A DNA stretch of 5,379 nt, taken from assembly GCA_015523135.1 (NCBI GenBank), contig WAKY01000030.1, forward strand, positions 1 to 5,379, written 5' to 3'. This DNA comes from Candidatus Aciduliprofundum sp. Its GTDB lineage: Archaea; Thermoplasmatota; Thermoplasmata; Thermoplasmatales; Aciduliprofundaceae. The notes under the pieces were generated by a model. That model worked only from the letters and a program-made list of their open reading frames with translations, was not told where the DNA came from and made no database searches. Positions within the stretch are counted from its first letter, which is position 1, and every line of letters starts with the position of its first letter. The position numbers and the translations under genes are program-made. Shown in pieces: positions 1 to 5,069 of this stretch.

Positions 1-1
1 C

Positions 2-478
2 CCCATAGAAAGATGGCAGCTCAATCCAGAGAGGGGAGCAGTGGAAGTTAATGTGAATGGTACATATACCTTAAACACCACTGTAGAAAATGATTTGAGC
101 ACTACAAAAACTATAGAAGTTGGATTCGATCCCTCCACTGTACCTCAAGGGTGGAATGTTAAAATCCTTGTTGATGGCAAAGAGTACAATAGTTCATATG
201 TTAATGTCAGCTTAGGTCCCGGCGCAAAGAAAAAAGTGTATTACGAGATTACAGCCACCACTGAGGCAACAGGATTCATAAAAATTTATGCAGGTAATGA
301 GGCATCTCTCGAAAGCACTTCAACATCTGGAAATGCGTCTAAATATGATGATGTGCACTATATTTTAGTAGACTCTACAGGTCAAGTGCCCGTCCCAGAG
401 TTCACTGGATTGGGATTTGCAGCAATTTCTCTAATGCTTGGTGCAGCGGTCTTTGCTCTTAGAAAGTGGAAAAAATAA
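2..478 (+). CDS. Surface protein with PEF-CTERM-like C-terminal anchor (5' end missing)
   Basis: The reading frame is open from the first bases of the window. The GTG at 41 is therefore an internal valine and not the start, and the 158 visible residues are only the C-terminal end of a longer protein. The fragment is a beta-rich, Ig-like segment resembling NEW3/CARDB-type domains (a Gly-Trp turn, then Leu-Gly-Pro-Gly, then Tyr-Glu-Ile-Thr-Ala). It has five N-glycosylation sequons (NGT, NTT, NSS, NVS, NAS). The tail has three parts: Pro-Glu-Phe at 395-403, about 18 hydrophobic residues, then Arg-Lys-Trp-Lys-Lys at the end. That layout matches archaeal PEF-CTERM/PGF-CTERM sorting signals, which are thought to be processed by archaeosortases. 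A plain C-terminal membrane anchor would look similar. Inference: an exported cell-surface glycoprotein whose signal peptide and main domains lie upstream. The specific function is unknown. Confidence 0.85.
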   Translation, partial: PIERWQLNPERGAVEVNVNGTYTLNTTVENDLSTTKTIEVGFDPSTVPQGWNVKILVDGKEYNSSYVNVSLGPGAKKKVYYEITATTEATGFIKIYAGNEASLESTSTSGNASKYDDVHYILVDSTGQVPVPEFTGLGFAAISLMLGAAVFALRKWKK

Positions 479-486
479 AATCATCA

Positions 487-507
487 TATTTTTACTTCTT
501 ATTTTTA
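487..507 (+). terminator. Poly-T terminator after the surface-protein gene
   Basis: Two runs of five T (489-493 and 502-506) separated by a pyrimidine-rich stretch follow 10 bp after the stop codon, with no strong hairpin. Archaeal RNA polymerase commonly terminates at such T-tracts. They also separate this gene from the promoter-like sequence ahead of nth. Confidence 0.5.
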
Positions 508-515
508 ACCTTAAG

Positions 516-528
516 TTTTTAATAAATT
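516..528 (+). promoter_or_regulatory. Possible TATA box of nth
   Basis: An AT-only stretch, TTTTTAATAAATT, is the best box A candidate in the 66-bp gap. Its core (518-525) would place initiation near 545-548, at or just before the GTG start. The surroundings are AT-rich, so the exact box is uncertain. Confidence 0.35.
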
Positions 529-544
529 GTAACGATGAAGGAAG

Positions 545-1177
545 GTGAGAGATGGAGATATGGAAAAGGTTATAGAGATCCTTCGGGCTAATGTACCTCC
601 ACACCCTTACAAGTCCCGAGAGCCATTTAAAGTCCTAATTGCAACGGTAATTTCCCAGCGTACCAAGGATGAAGTCACCTACACCGTTGCTGAGAAATTG
701 TTTGGGAAGTATCCTTTACCCAGAGATTTGAAAAATGCACCTATAGATGATATAGCTCATCTTATTTATCCTGCCGGGTTTTACAAGCAAAAAGCAAAGA
801 AAATAAAGGAAATAGCTAAGATTATTGATGAGGATTATGATGGCAAGGTGCCTGATAATCTGGAGGAACTGTTAAAATTGCCGGGTGTTGGCAGAAAAAC
901 TGCAAATATAGTGCTTTCAAGATGTTATGATAAGGATGTGATTGCTGTTGATACACATGTGCACCGTATTTCAAATCGCCTCGGCTGGGTTAATACAAAA
1001 ACTCCAGAGGAAACAGAAAGAGAGCTTATGAAAGTTCTGCCAAAGAAATACTGGAAAGATATTAACGAACTATTAGTAATGTTCGGGCGCACGATATGTA
1101 GACCTGTGGCGCCTAAATGCGATGTATGTCCAATAAAAAAATACTGCAAATATTACAAAGAAAATAAAAAAGGGTAG
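545..1177 (+). CDS. nth: Endonuclease III, DNA glycosylase/AP lyase
   Basis: Base-excision-repair enzyme that removes oxidised pyrimidines and nicks at the resulting abasic site. At 210 residues it has the usual length for the family. The helix-hairpin-helix is at about residues 112-122 (LPGVGRKTA) with the catalytic lysine K118. The catalytic aspartate is D136 in the VDTHVHR motif. A C-X6-C-X2-C-X5-C set (C185, C192, C195, C201) forms the [4Fe-4S] cluster site. The N-terminal ISQRTKDE segment corresponds to the family's SAQATD-type motif. All key residues are present. The start is uncertain. GTG at 545 would be nearly leaderless given the TATA candidate. ATG at 560 begins MEKVIEIL, but its upstream GGAAGG is 14 nt away, against 8-9 nt for the other SD genes here. 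It seems to be a single-gene unit. MutY is unlikely because the C-terminal MutY domain is absent. Confidence 0.95.
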   Translation: MRDGDMEKVIEILRANVPPHPYKSREPFKVLIATVISQRTKDEVTYTVAEKLFGKYPLPRDLKNAPIDDIAHLIYPAGFYKQKAKKIKEIAKIIDEDYDGKVPDNLEELLKLPGVGRKTANIVLSRCYDKDVIAVDTHVHRISNRLGWVNTKTPEETERELMKVLPKKYWKDINELLVMFGRTICRPVAPKCDVCPIKKYCKYYKENKKG

Positions 1178-1190
1178 GGTGTCAGCGTGA

Positions 1191-1253
1191 TTACTTTCTC
1201 CTTCTCATCTCCTCGGCCCTGTTCTTTCCAATCATCAGCATGATCTCTATCAT
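1191..1253 (-). CDS. Putative 20-residue small protein with a perfect SD site
   Basis: The minus strand encodes MIEIMLMIGKNRAEEMRRRK followed by TAA. I do not recognise it. The case rests on its signals. A full AGGAGGTGAT (plus-strand 1258-1267), complementary to the archaeal 16S 3' end, precedes the ATG, with 8 nt from GGAGG to ATG, the same spacing as nadX and nadA. A clear TATA box lies about 50 bp upstream of the ATG. The first nine residues are mostly hydrophobic; the rest is a charged, Arg-rich, probably helical tail. It is convergent with nth (14 bp between the ends) and divergent from the Lrp-like gene. It is not a leader peptide, because no minus-strand gene follows it closely. Coding status is inferred; a short regulatory RNA or the remnant of a longer gene are alternatives. 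Confidence 0.55.
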   Translation of the reverse strand: MIEIMLMIGKNRAEEMRRRK

Positions 1254-1257
1254 TTTT

Positions 1258-1267
1258 ATCACCTCCT
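1258..1267 (-). promoter_or_regulatory. Perfect Shine-Dalgarno site of the 20-codon ORF
   Basis: Read on the minus strand this is AGGAGGTGAT, followed by AAAA and the ATG at 1253-1251. It is the strongest ribosome site in the window and is what singles out the short ORF. Confidence 0.7.
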
Positions 1268-1297
1268 GTGATATCCTAATTTCTCTTATATTCACCA

Positions 1298-1308
1298 TAT
1301 ATTTAAAT
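1298..1308 (-). promoter_or_regulatory. TATA box driving the minus-strand small ORF
   Basis: The minus strand reads ATTTAAATATA here, a good archaeal box A. Initiation about 25 bp downstream would fall near 1277 and give a leader of roughly 24 nt that contains the SD site. Confidence 0.5.
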
Positions 1309-1329
1309 GCTTATTCATAAAAAGGAAAA

Positions 1330-1341
1330 ATTTTGCAAAAT
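1330..1341. promoter_or_regulatory. 12-bp palindrome in the divergent gap, possible operator
   Basis: ATTTTGCAAAAT is a perfect palindrome midway between the small-ORF promoter and the promoter of the Lrp-like gene. A second inverted repeat, AACTT-A-AAGTT, lies at 1366-1376, just before the TATA box of the Lrp-like gene. Lrp-family proteins often bind AT-rich dyads near their own promoter. In sequence this AT-rich such dyads also arise by chance, so this is only a candidate. Confidence 0.25.
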
Positions 1342-1386
1342 AATGCGTATTTAGTAAAAATTCTTAACTTAAAGTTCTAAAACAGG

Positions 1387-1398
1387 AAAATAAATATA
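1387..1398 (+). promoter_or_regulatory. TATA box of the Lrp-like regulator gene (leaderless)
   Basis: AAAATAAATATA has its core (1391-1398) centred about 25 bp before the ATG at 1420, so transcription should begin at or next to the start codon. No SD sequence precedes the ATG, which fits a leaderless mRNA. Confidence 0.6.
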
Positions 1399-1419
1399 CG
1401 ATAAATCAATATCATATTT

Positions 1420-2286
1420 ATGGACGAAGTAGATGTAAAAATTCTCAAGCTATTGTGGGAAGATGGAAGAATGCCAATATATAGAATTGCTGATAAGGTA
1501 GGGTTATCAAATGCGGCCGTCTACAAAAGGATTAAAGCTATGGAGAAAAGAGGAGAGTTGAGGGGATTTACCATTCTCCTCAATATGGATAAGGTTCTTA
1601 ACAGTGCAGTAATATCAATAAGAGCTAGGAAAAAGAGGGATGAAGTTATGAGCATTATAAGTGAACTCAGTGGCGTGATGCATATCATAGCAGGATTTGG
1701 AGGAAGGTATTATGGAGAATTCTGGTATATGGATGAATATGAGTTAAATGACAAGGTAAATTATCTCAAAAAGCTCACGGGGGCATATAGAATTGAGATT
1801 TATAAGCATAGAAAGGAAAAGGAGATAGATTTATCTCCTTTGGATTGGAAAATAATACTTGCGTTGAAAGATAATGCAAGGAGACCTTTTAGGGAGGTAG
1901 CAGAGGAGGTAGGAGTTTCAACAAAAACAGTATCGAAAAGATGGAAGTGGTTAAAAGAGGAAGATGCTTGTAGGGCATATCCCATTGTCAACAGGCCCTC
2001 TACCAAGGAGATATTCTGGTTCTCACTATTTATAGAAACTGATGATCCTTTATTTGAAAGTAAGGTCAAAAGGATAAATAATCTATGGAGGACATCTATT
2101 TTTGCAGAGCCTAAGATGGTTTATGGAGTATTCTATGGGACATCCATAAAGGAAATAGATGACATAATGGAAGAGATAATAGCAATGAAAGGTGTAAAAA
2201 GAGTTATCTATGAGATCATCGTGGATGAGAGGTTCTATCCTGATTATATTTACTATGTGGCTAGTAAAAAAGGATATAAAGGGTGA
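1420..2286 (+). CDS. Tandem Lrp/AsnC-like transcriptional regulator
   Basis: A 288-residue DNA-binding protein with two Lrp/AsnC-like units in one chain. The first winged helix-turn-helix is at about residues 3-50 (MDEVDVKILKLL, then IADKVGLSNAAVYKRIKAM as helix-turn-recognition helix), followed by a degenerate alpha/beta ligand-domain-like segment (about 60-130). The second HTH is at about 139-190 (LSPLDWKIILAL, then VAEEVGVSTKTVSKRWKWL), followed by a second alpha/beta segment (about 197-272). Ordinary Lrp proteins have about 150 residues and one HTH, so this is a duplication or fusion. The ATG at 1420 is supported by its TATA spacing. Effector and targets cannot be read from the sequence; autoregulation and control of the divergent small ORF are possible. 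Siroheme decarboxylases AhbA/AhbB share this fold but are separate polypeptides of about one unit each, so an enzymatic role is unlikely. Confidence 0.85.
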   Translation: MDEVDVKILKLLWEDGRMPIYRIADKVGLSNAAVYKRIKAMEKRGELRGFTILLNMDKVLNSAVISIRARKKRDEVMSIISELSGVMHIIAGFGGRYYGEFWYMDEYELNDKVNYLKKLTGAYRIEIYKHRKEKEIDLSPLDWKIILALKDNARRPFREVAEEVGVSTKTVSKRWKWLKEEDACRAYPIVNRPSTKEIFWFSLFIETDDPLFESKVKRINNLWRTSIFAEPKMVYGVFYGTSIKEIDDIMEEIIAMKGVKRVIYEIIVDERFYPDYIYYVASKKGYKG

Positions 2287-2327
2287 TCTGCGTACTTCTT
2301 TGCATTTACAGGGATTCATCATTATTG

Positions 2328-2354
2328 CCCCGCGGGGAAGGGGGTTTAAATATT
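2328..2354. terminator. GC-rich palindrome in the convergent gap, possible terminator
   Basis: CCCCGCGGGG (2328-2337) is a perfect 10-bp palindrome, followed by AAGGGGG and then an AT-rich stretch TTTAAATATT. It lies between the ends of two convergent genes. On the plus strand, CCCC can pair with either G run, ahead of a weak T-rich tail. A terminator role is inferred from position only. Confidence 0.3.
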
Positions 2355-2357
2355 AAC

Positions 2358-3338
2358 TCATAGCAGATTGAAAATCCTTGCTTTGCTTGCATTTGTTAGT
2401 TTGAGTCCGAATTCTTCCAAAAATTTTGAAGCAACATTCATATCAAGTTTCCAATCGTAATCAAAGCCGTAAAAGGCTTTTTCAATTCTAACTTTTTTAA
2501 TTCTCAAAAACTTAGCTTCCAGAGATATTGCCTCATCTTTTCTTTCTTCCAGCTGCCCCACTGCATTTTTATAAATTTTCAGGAACTCTCTTACTTCTTT
2601 TGAATTCTCAGTTTGCATATTTGTAGCTAGAGTGCAGCATGGGTATCTCCAGAAGAGCTCCTCAAATCGAATGATCTTATACCTTTGAGATAGTTCTGTG
2701 ACAAAGGGTTCCCATATGGCAATTGCATCCACTTCACCACTTCCAAGGGCTTTAATCATCCTATCCGGGGAGGGGAAGTATCTTATCTGTGCGTCTATGC
2801 CCGTCTTCTCTATGTAGGTTCTAAGTGAGAATTCCATTGTGGAAAGTTCGCTGCTTCCAAATATTTTTGGATTAGAAACCCTTAATGCAATGCCTCCACC
2901 TCTAAAACCGCATCCAGCTCTAATTTTTATGTTTCTATATACTAAGGCGAATAGTACTTGGGTTATTAGAGGAGAGCAGCCCACATCCAAATAGCCTTCT
3001 GCCAGATCCTTTGTTAAGGTGAATGCGTTTTTGTAAATTTTAATTTCAATTTTGGGATAATCCGAATCCTTGTAAGCTAAAAACACCGCTGGATACTCTG
3101 TTGCTCTTCCTATGCCCACTCTTAAAACATCGGGTATGGGGAATGGAGAATATTCCACATGCCATACTCTGTAAGATTTTCCAGCTACTCTCTTTCTCAC
3201 AATTTTACCATCATCTTCAAATTTGGAGAGTATGGTAGAAACTGTGCTCTTGCTTATACCATACTTTTTTGTAAATTCTTCTTGTAATATGCCATTTTTT
3301 CCGGCATTTATTAAAATTCTAAGTATTTTCTCCTGCAT
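2358..3338 (-). CDS. wHTH / substrate-binding-protein fusion, candidate regulator of the divergent NAD operon
   Basis: This 326-residue protein joins two domains. Residues 1-62 form a MarR/IclR-like winged helix-turn-helix (ILQEEFTKKYGISKSTVSTILSKFEDDGKIVRKR). Residues 71-313 resemble the cytosolic core of NMT1/SsuA/TauA-type ABC substrate-binding proteins: VLRVGIGRATEYPAVFLAY, a DVGCSP loop, FRGGGIALRV, and GEVDAIAIWEPFVTEL, which is typical of that family. There is no signal peptide, and the DNA-binding domain keeps it in the cytoplasm, so the second domain probably senses a small molecule and does not serve transport. The layout is analogous to LysR proteins, with a different HTH. All four cysteines (C121, C143, C234, C235) are in loops expected at the ligand cleft. 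The TATA box 27 bp before the ATG and the lack of an SD suggest a leaderless mRNA. Divergence from nadX-nadA-nadC suggests that it regulates them. The ligand is unknown. A Thi5-like pyrimidine synthase is a weaker alternative. Confidence 0.85.
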   Translation of the reverse strand: MQEKILRILINAGKNGILQEEFTKKYGISKSTVSTILSKFEDDGKIVRKRVAGKSYRVWHVEYSPFPIPDVLRVGIGRATEYPAVFLAYKDSDYPKIEIKIYKNAFTLTKDLAEGYLDVGCSPLITQVLFALVYRNIKIRAGCGFRGGGIALRVSNPKIFGSSELSTMEFSLRTYIEKTGIDAQIRYFPSPDRMIKALGSGEVDAIAIWEPFVTELSQRYKIIRFEELFWRYPCCTLATNMQTENSKEVREFLKIYKNAVGQLEERKDEAISLEAKFLRIKKVRIEKAFYGFDYDWKLDMNVASKFLEEFGLKLTNASKARIFNLL

Positions 3339-3361
3339 GCAATTGAAGAAGAAACTTATTG

Positions 3362-3369
3362 AATTTAAA
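3362..3369 (-). promoter_or_regulatory. TATA box of the wHTH/SBP gene (leaderless)
   Basis: The minus strand reads TTTAAATT, preceded by an A-rich element, and is centred about 27 bp before the ATG at 3338. Initiation should occur at the start codon. No purine-rich SD is present in the 20 bases before it. Confidence 0.5.
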
Positions 3370-3393
3370 CTTTTTGAAAATTCTCTCGCAAGA

Positions 3394-3401
3394 TTAAAAT
3401 T
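3394..3401 (+). promoter_or_regulatory. TATA box of the nadX-nadA-nadC operon
   Basis: TTAAAATT is centred about 26 bp upstream of 3423, which gives a predicted leader of about 23 nt that includes the nadX SD. A second AT-rich candidate (TTTGTAATAA near 3407) would move the start to about 3436, inside the SD, and is less likely. Confidence 0.4.
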
Positions 3402-3417
3402 GAAGTTTGTAATAACC

Positions 3418-3437
3418 CCTTGAACATATGTTCAAGG
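3418..3437. promoter_or_regulatory. 20-bp perfect palindrome, likely operator of the NAD operon
   Basis: CCTTGAACATATGTTCAAGG is identical to its reverse complement. It covers the predicted nadX transcription start (about -5 to +15), and its right end overlaps the SD (AAGGTGAT, 3434-3441). Position and symmetry suit a dimeric repressor that blocks initiation. The divergently encoded winged-helix protein is the obvious candidate to bind it. If transcription starts near 3423, most of the left arm is absent from the mRNA, so an RNA hairpin is less likely than a DNA operator. Confidence 0.65.
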
Positions 3438-3445
3438 TGATGCTC

Positions 3446-4177
3446 ATGAAAATAGGTATAATTGGATGTGGAAACATTGCGCATAATATTGCTAAAAACT
3501 TTCAAGTTCAAGCAGTATACGATGTTGTAATGTCTAAATGTGAGGATATAGATGCTAACTTTTGCAACAATGTGGATGAGTTAATAGACGAGTGTGATTT
3601 TATAGTAGAAGCAGCATCCCCGCAAGCAGTGATTGACTATGCTCCCAAAATTGTTGAAAAGGGAAAAGATATGCTGATAATGAGTGTTGGCGGCTTAGCA
3701 GATGTTAAATTCAGGGAGAAAATATTTGCATTAGCGAGGAAAAATGGAGTGCACATTTATTTACCCTCAGGAGCCATTGGTGGCATAGATTTGATAAAAT
3801 CCGCAAAAGTTGCGGGATTGAAAAAGGTAACTCTCCGCAGCACCAAGAACTCAAAAACCCTTGGATATGATGTGAAAGAAAAGACTTTGGTGTTTAAGGG
3901 AAAGGCCAGCGAGGCAATAAAGAAATTTCCAAAGAGTGTAAATGTTTCAGTTCTCCTTTCCATAGTAGCGGGAATGGATATAGATGTTGAAGTTTATTCG
4001 GATCCAAATATGAAAGAGAATATGCATGAAATTTTAGTTGAAGGGGATTTTGGAGAGGCGGAGATTAGAGTCAAGAACAGGCCATCTCCTCAAAATCCAA
4101 AGACCAGCTATCTTGCAGTATTATCTCCCATTTACCTAATAAGCTCTCTAAATGATGTGATAAGGATGGGGGTGTGA
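3446..4177 (+). CDS. nadX: L-aspartate dehydrogenase (first step of NAD synthesis)
   Basis: NAD(P)-dependent oxidation of L-aspartate to iminoaspartate, the substrate of NadA; it replaces the FAD-dependent NadB. Residues 1-12 hold the Rossmann dinucleotide motif (GIIGCGNIA). EAASPQAV (55-62), SVGGLAD (80-86) and LPSGAIGGID (106-115) are family segments. His194 in ENMHEI corresponds to the catalytic histidine of characterised archaeal and Thermotoga enzymes, and NPKTS (217-221) is the conserved C-terminal motif. The 243-residue length is normal for the family. I chose ATG 3446 over the in-frame ATGs at 3428 and 3440 because AAGG of the SD AAGGTGAT ends 8 nt before it and the protein then begins directly at the first beta strand. 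The ATG at 3428 lies inside the palindrome. It is the first gene of the operon; its stop is 3 nt before nadA. Confidence 0.93.
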   Translation: MKIGIIGCGNIAHNIAKNFQVQAVYDVVMSKCEDIDANFCNNVDELIDECDFIVEAASPQAVIDYAPKIVEKGKDMLIMSVGGLADVKFREKIFALARKNGVHIYLPSGAIGGIDLIKSAKVAGLKKVTLRSTKNSKTLGYDVKEKTLVFKGKASEAIKKFPKSVNVSVLLSIVAGMDIDVEVYSDPNMKENMHEILVEGDFGEAEIRVKNRPSPQNPKTSYLAVLSPIYLISSLNDVIRMGV

Positions 4178-4180
4178 GAT

Positions 4181-5068
4181 ATGAATTTGAAGGAAGAGAT
4201 AATGAAGCTAAAAAAGGAGAGAAATGCTATAATAATGGCTCATAACTATCAAATTGGAGAGGTTCAGAGGATTGCAGATTTTGTTGGAGATTCCCTTGAA
4301 CTCGCAAGAAAAGCTACACAAGTGGATGCAGATGTTATAGTATTTGCAGGTGTGGATTTTATGGCAGAGACAGCTGCCATATTGAATCCAGATAAACTCG
4401 TTCTCATCCCTAGCAGGATTGCATCTTGTGAGATGGCTAGGTTTCTAACCCCTGAAATAATAAAGGAATACAAGGAGAAGTATCCAGAGGCGGCGGTTGT
4501 GCTTTATGTTAATTCCACAGCAGATTGCAAAGCTCTTGCGGATATTACCTGCACCTCTGCCAATGCTGTTAAAGTTGTTAATTCTCTCAAAGAGGATACG
4601 ATTCTATTTGGCCCTGACTCCAATCTTGCCCACTATGTTGCAGAGAGAACCAATAAAAAGATAATTCCCATGCCACCTAATGGCCATTGTTATGTCCATA
4701 CAAATCTGAATGTTGAAAATGTCCCCCACGATGGAGTTTTGATGGTTCATCCAGAATGTCCCCCAGAGTTGCAAGTCAAGGCGGATGTTATTGCGAGCAC
4801 AGGCGGTATGGTTAAGTATGTGGCAAAGAGTGATGCAAAGAAATTCATAGTGGCTACAGAGAGAGATATGGTGGAGCGCTTGAAAATGGAGTATCCAGAT
4901 AGAGAATTTATTCCCGCTTGGCCCTACGCCATATGCCTTGGAATGAAGCAGATAAACTTGCAAAAAATTTATGAGAGTTTAAGAGATTTGAAATATGAGG
5001 TCAAAGTGCCAGAAGATATAGCAAATAGGGCAAGGAAGGCCATAGAGAGAATGCTGGAGGTATCTTGA
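4181..5068 (+). CDS. nadA: Quinolinate synthase, [4Fe-4S] enzyme
   Basis: Condenses iminoaspartate with dihydroxyacetone phosphate to form quinolinate in the cytoplasm. The 295-residue length matches the short archaeal/Thermotoga type. Family motifs in order: AHNYQ (20-24), GDSLELAR (36-43), GVDFMAETAAIL (57-68), VNSTADCKALADITCTSANAV (about 110-130), NGHCYVH (167-173), HPECP (190-194), STGGMVKY (206-213) and CLGMKQINL (252-260). The three cluster ligands are C83, C170 and C252, spaced as in the structurally studied enzymes. The SD is GGGGGTG at 4168-4174, within the end of nadX, with 8 nt to the ATG. Tight spacing with nadX upstream and nadC downstream indicates one mRNA. No odd residue or disruption is seen. 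Confidence 0.97.
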   Translation: MNLKEEIMKLKKERNAIIMAHNYQIGEVQRIADFVGDSLELARKATQVDADVIVFAGVDFMAETAAILNPDKLVLIPSRIASCEMARFLTPEIIKEYKEKYPEAAVVLYVNSTADCKALADITCTSANAVKVVNSLKEDTILFGPDSNLAHYVAERTNKKIIPMPPNGHCYVHTNLNVENVPHDGVLMVHPECPPELQVKADVIASTGGMVKYVAKSDAKKFIVATERDMVERLKMEYPDREFIPAWPYAICLGMKQINLQKIYESLRDLKYEVKVPEDIANRARKAIERMLEVS

Positions 5069-5069
5069 A

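Noticed and set aside
2083..2322. Minus-strand frame opposite the end of the Lrp-like gene, with ATG 27 bp after an AT-rich TATTTAAA
   Set aside because: The promoter spacing is suggestive, but the translation is an aromatic-rich, low-sense sequence that mirrors the coding strand opposite. At most it is an antisense transcript.
2284..2327. C/D box RNA in the convergent gap (minus-strand ATGATGA resembles a C box)
   Set aside because: No CTGA D box at a suitable distance and no D'/C' pair.
2358..3338. Thi5/NMT1-type pyrimidine synthase for thiamine
   Set aside because: It lacks the CCCFC motif and carries a DNA-binding domain. The neighbours belong to NAD, not thiamine, synthesis.
3223..3423. 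Plus-strand 66-codon frame running into the palindrome
   Set aside because: Mostly antisense to the wHTH domain, which is clearly coding, with no SD or recognisable product.
3418..3441. RNA hairpin or thermometer hiding the nadX SD
   Set aside because: The arms could form an 8-bp stem, but with transcription predicted from about 3423 most of the left arm would be missing from the mRNA. A DNA operator is the simpler reading.
3428..3445. Upstream in-frame ATGs (3428, 3440) as the nadX start
   Set aside because: They lie within or next to the palindrome and SD. The SD spacing and the Rossmann-fold start both favour ATG 3446.
4604..4963. Long minus-strand open frame inside nadA
   Set aside because: nadA is unambiguous here; the opposite frame is rich in His, Cys and Ile and has no start signals.
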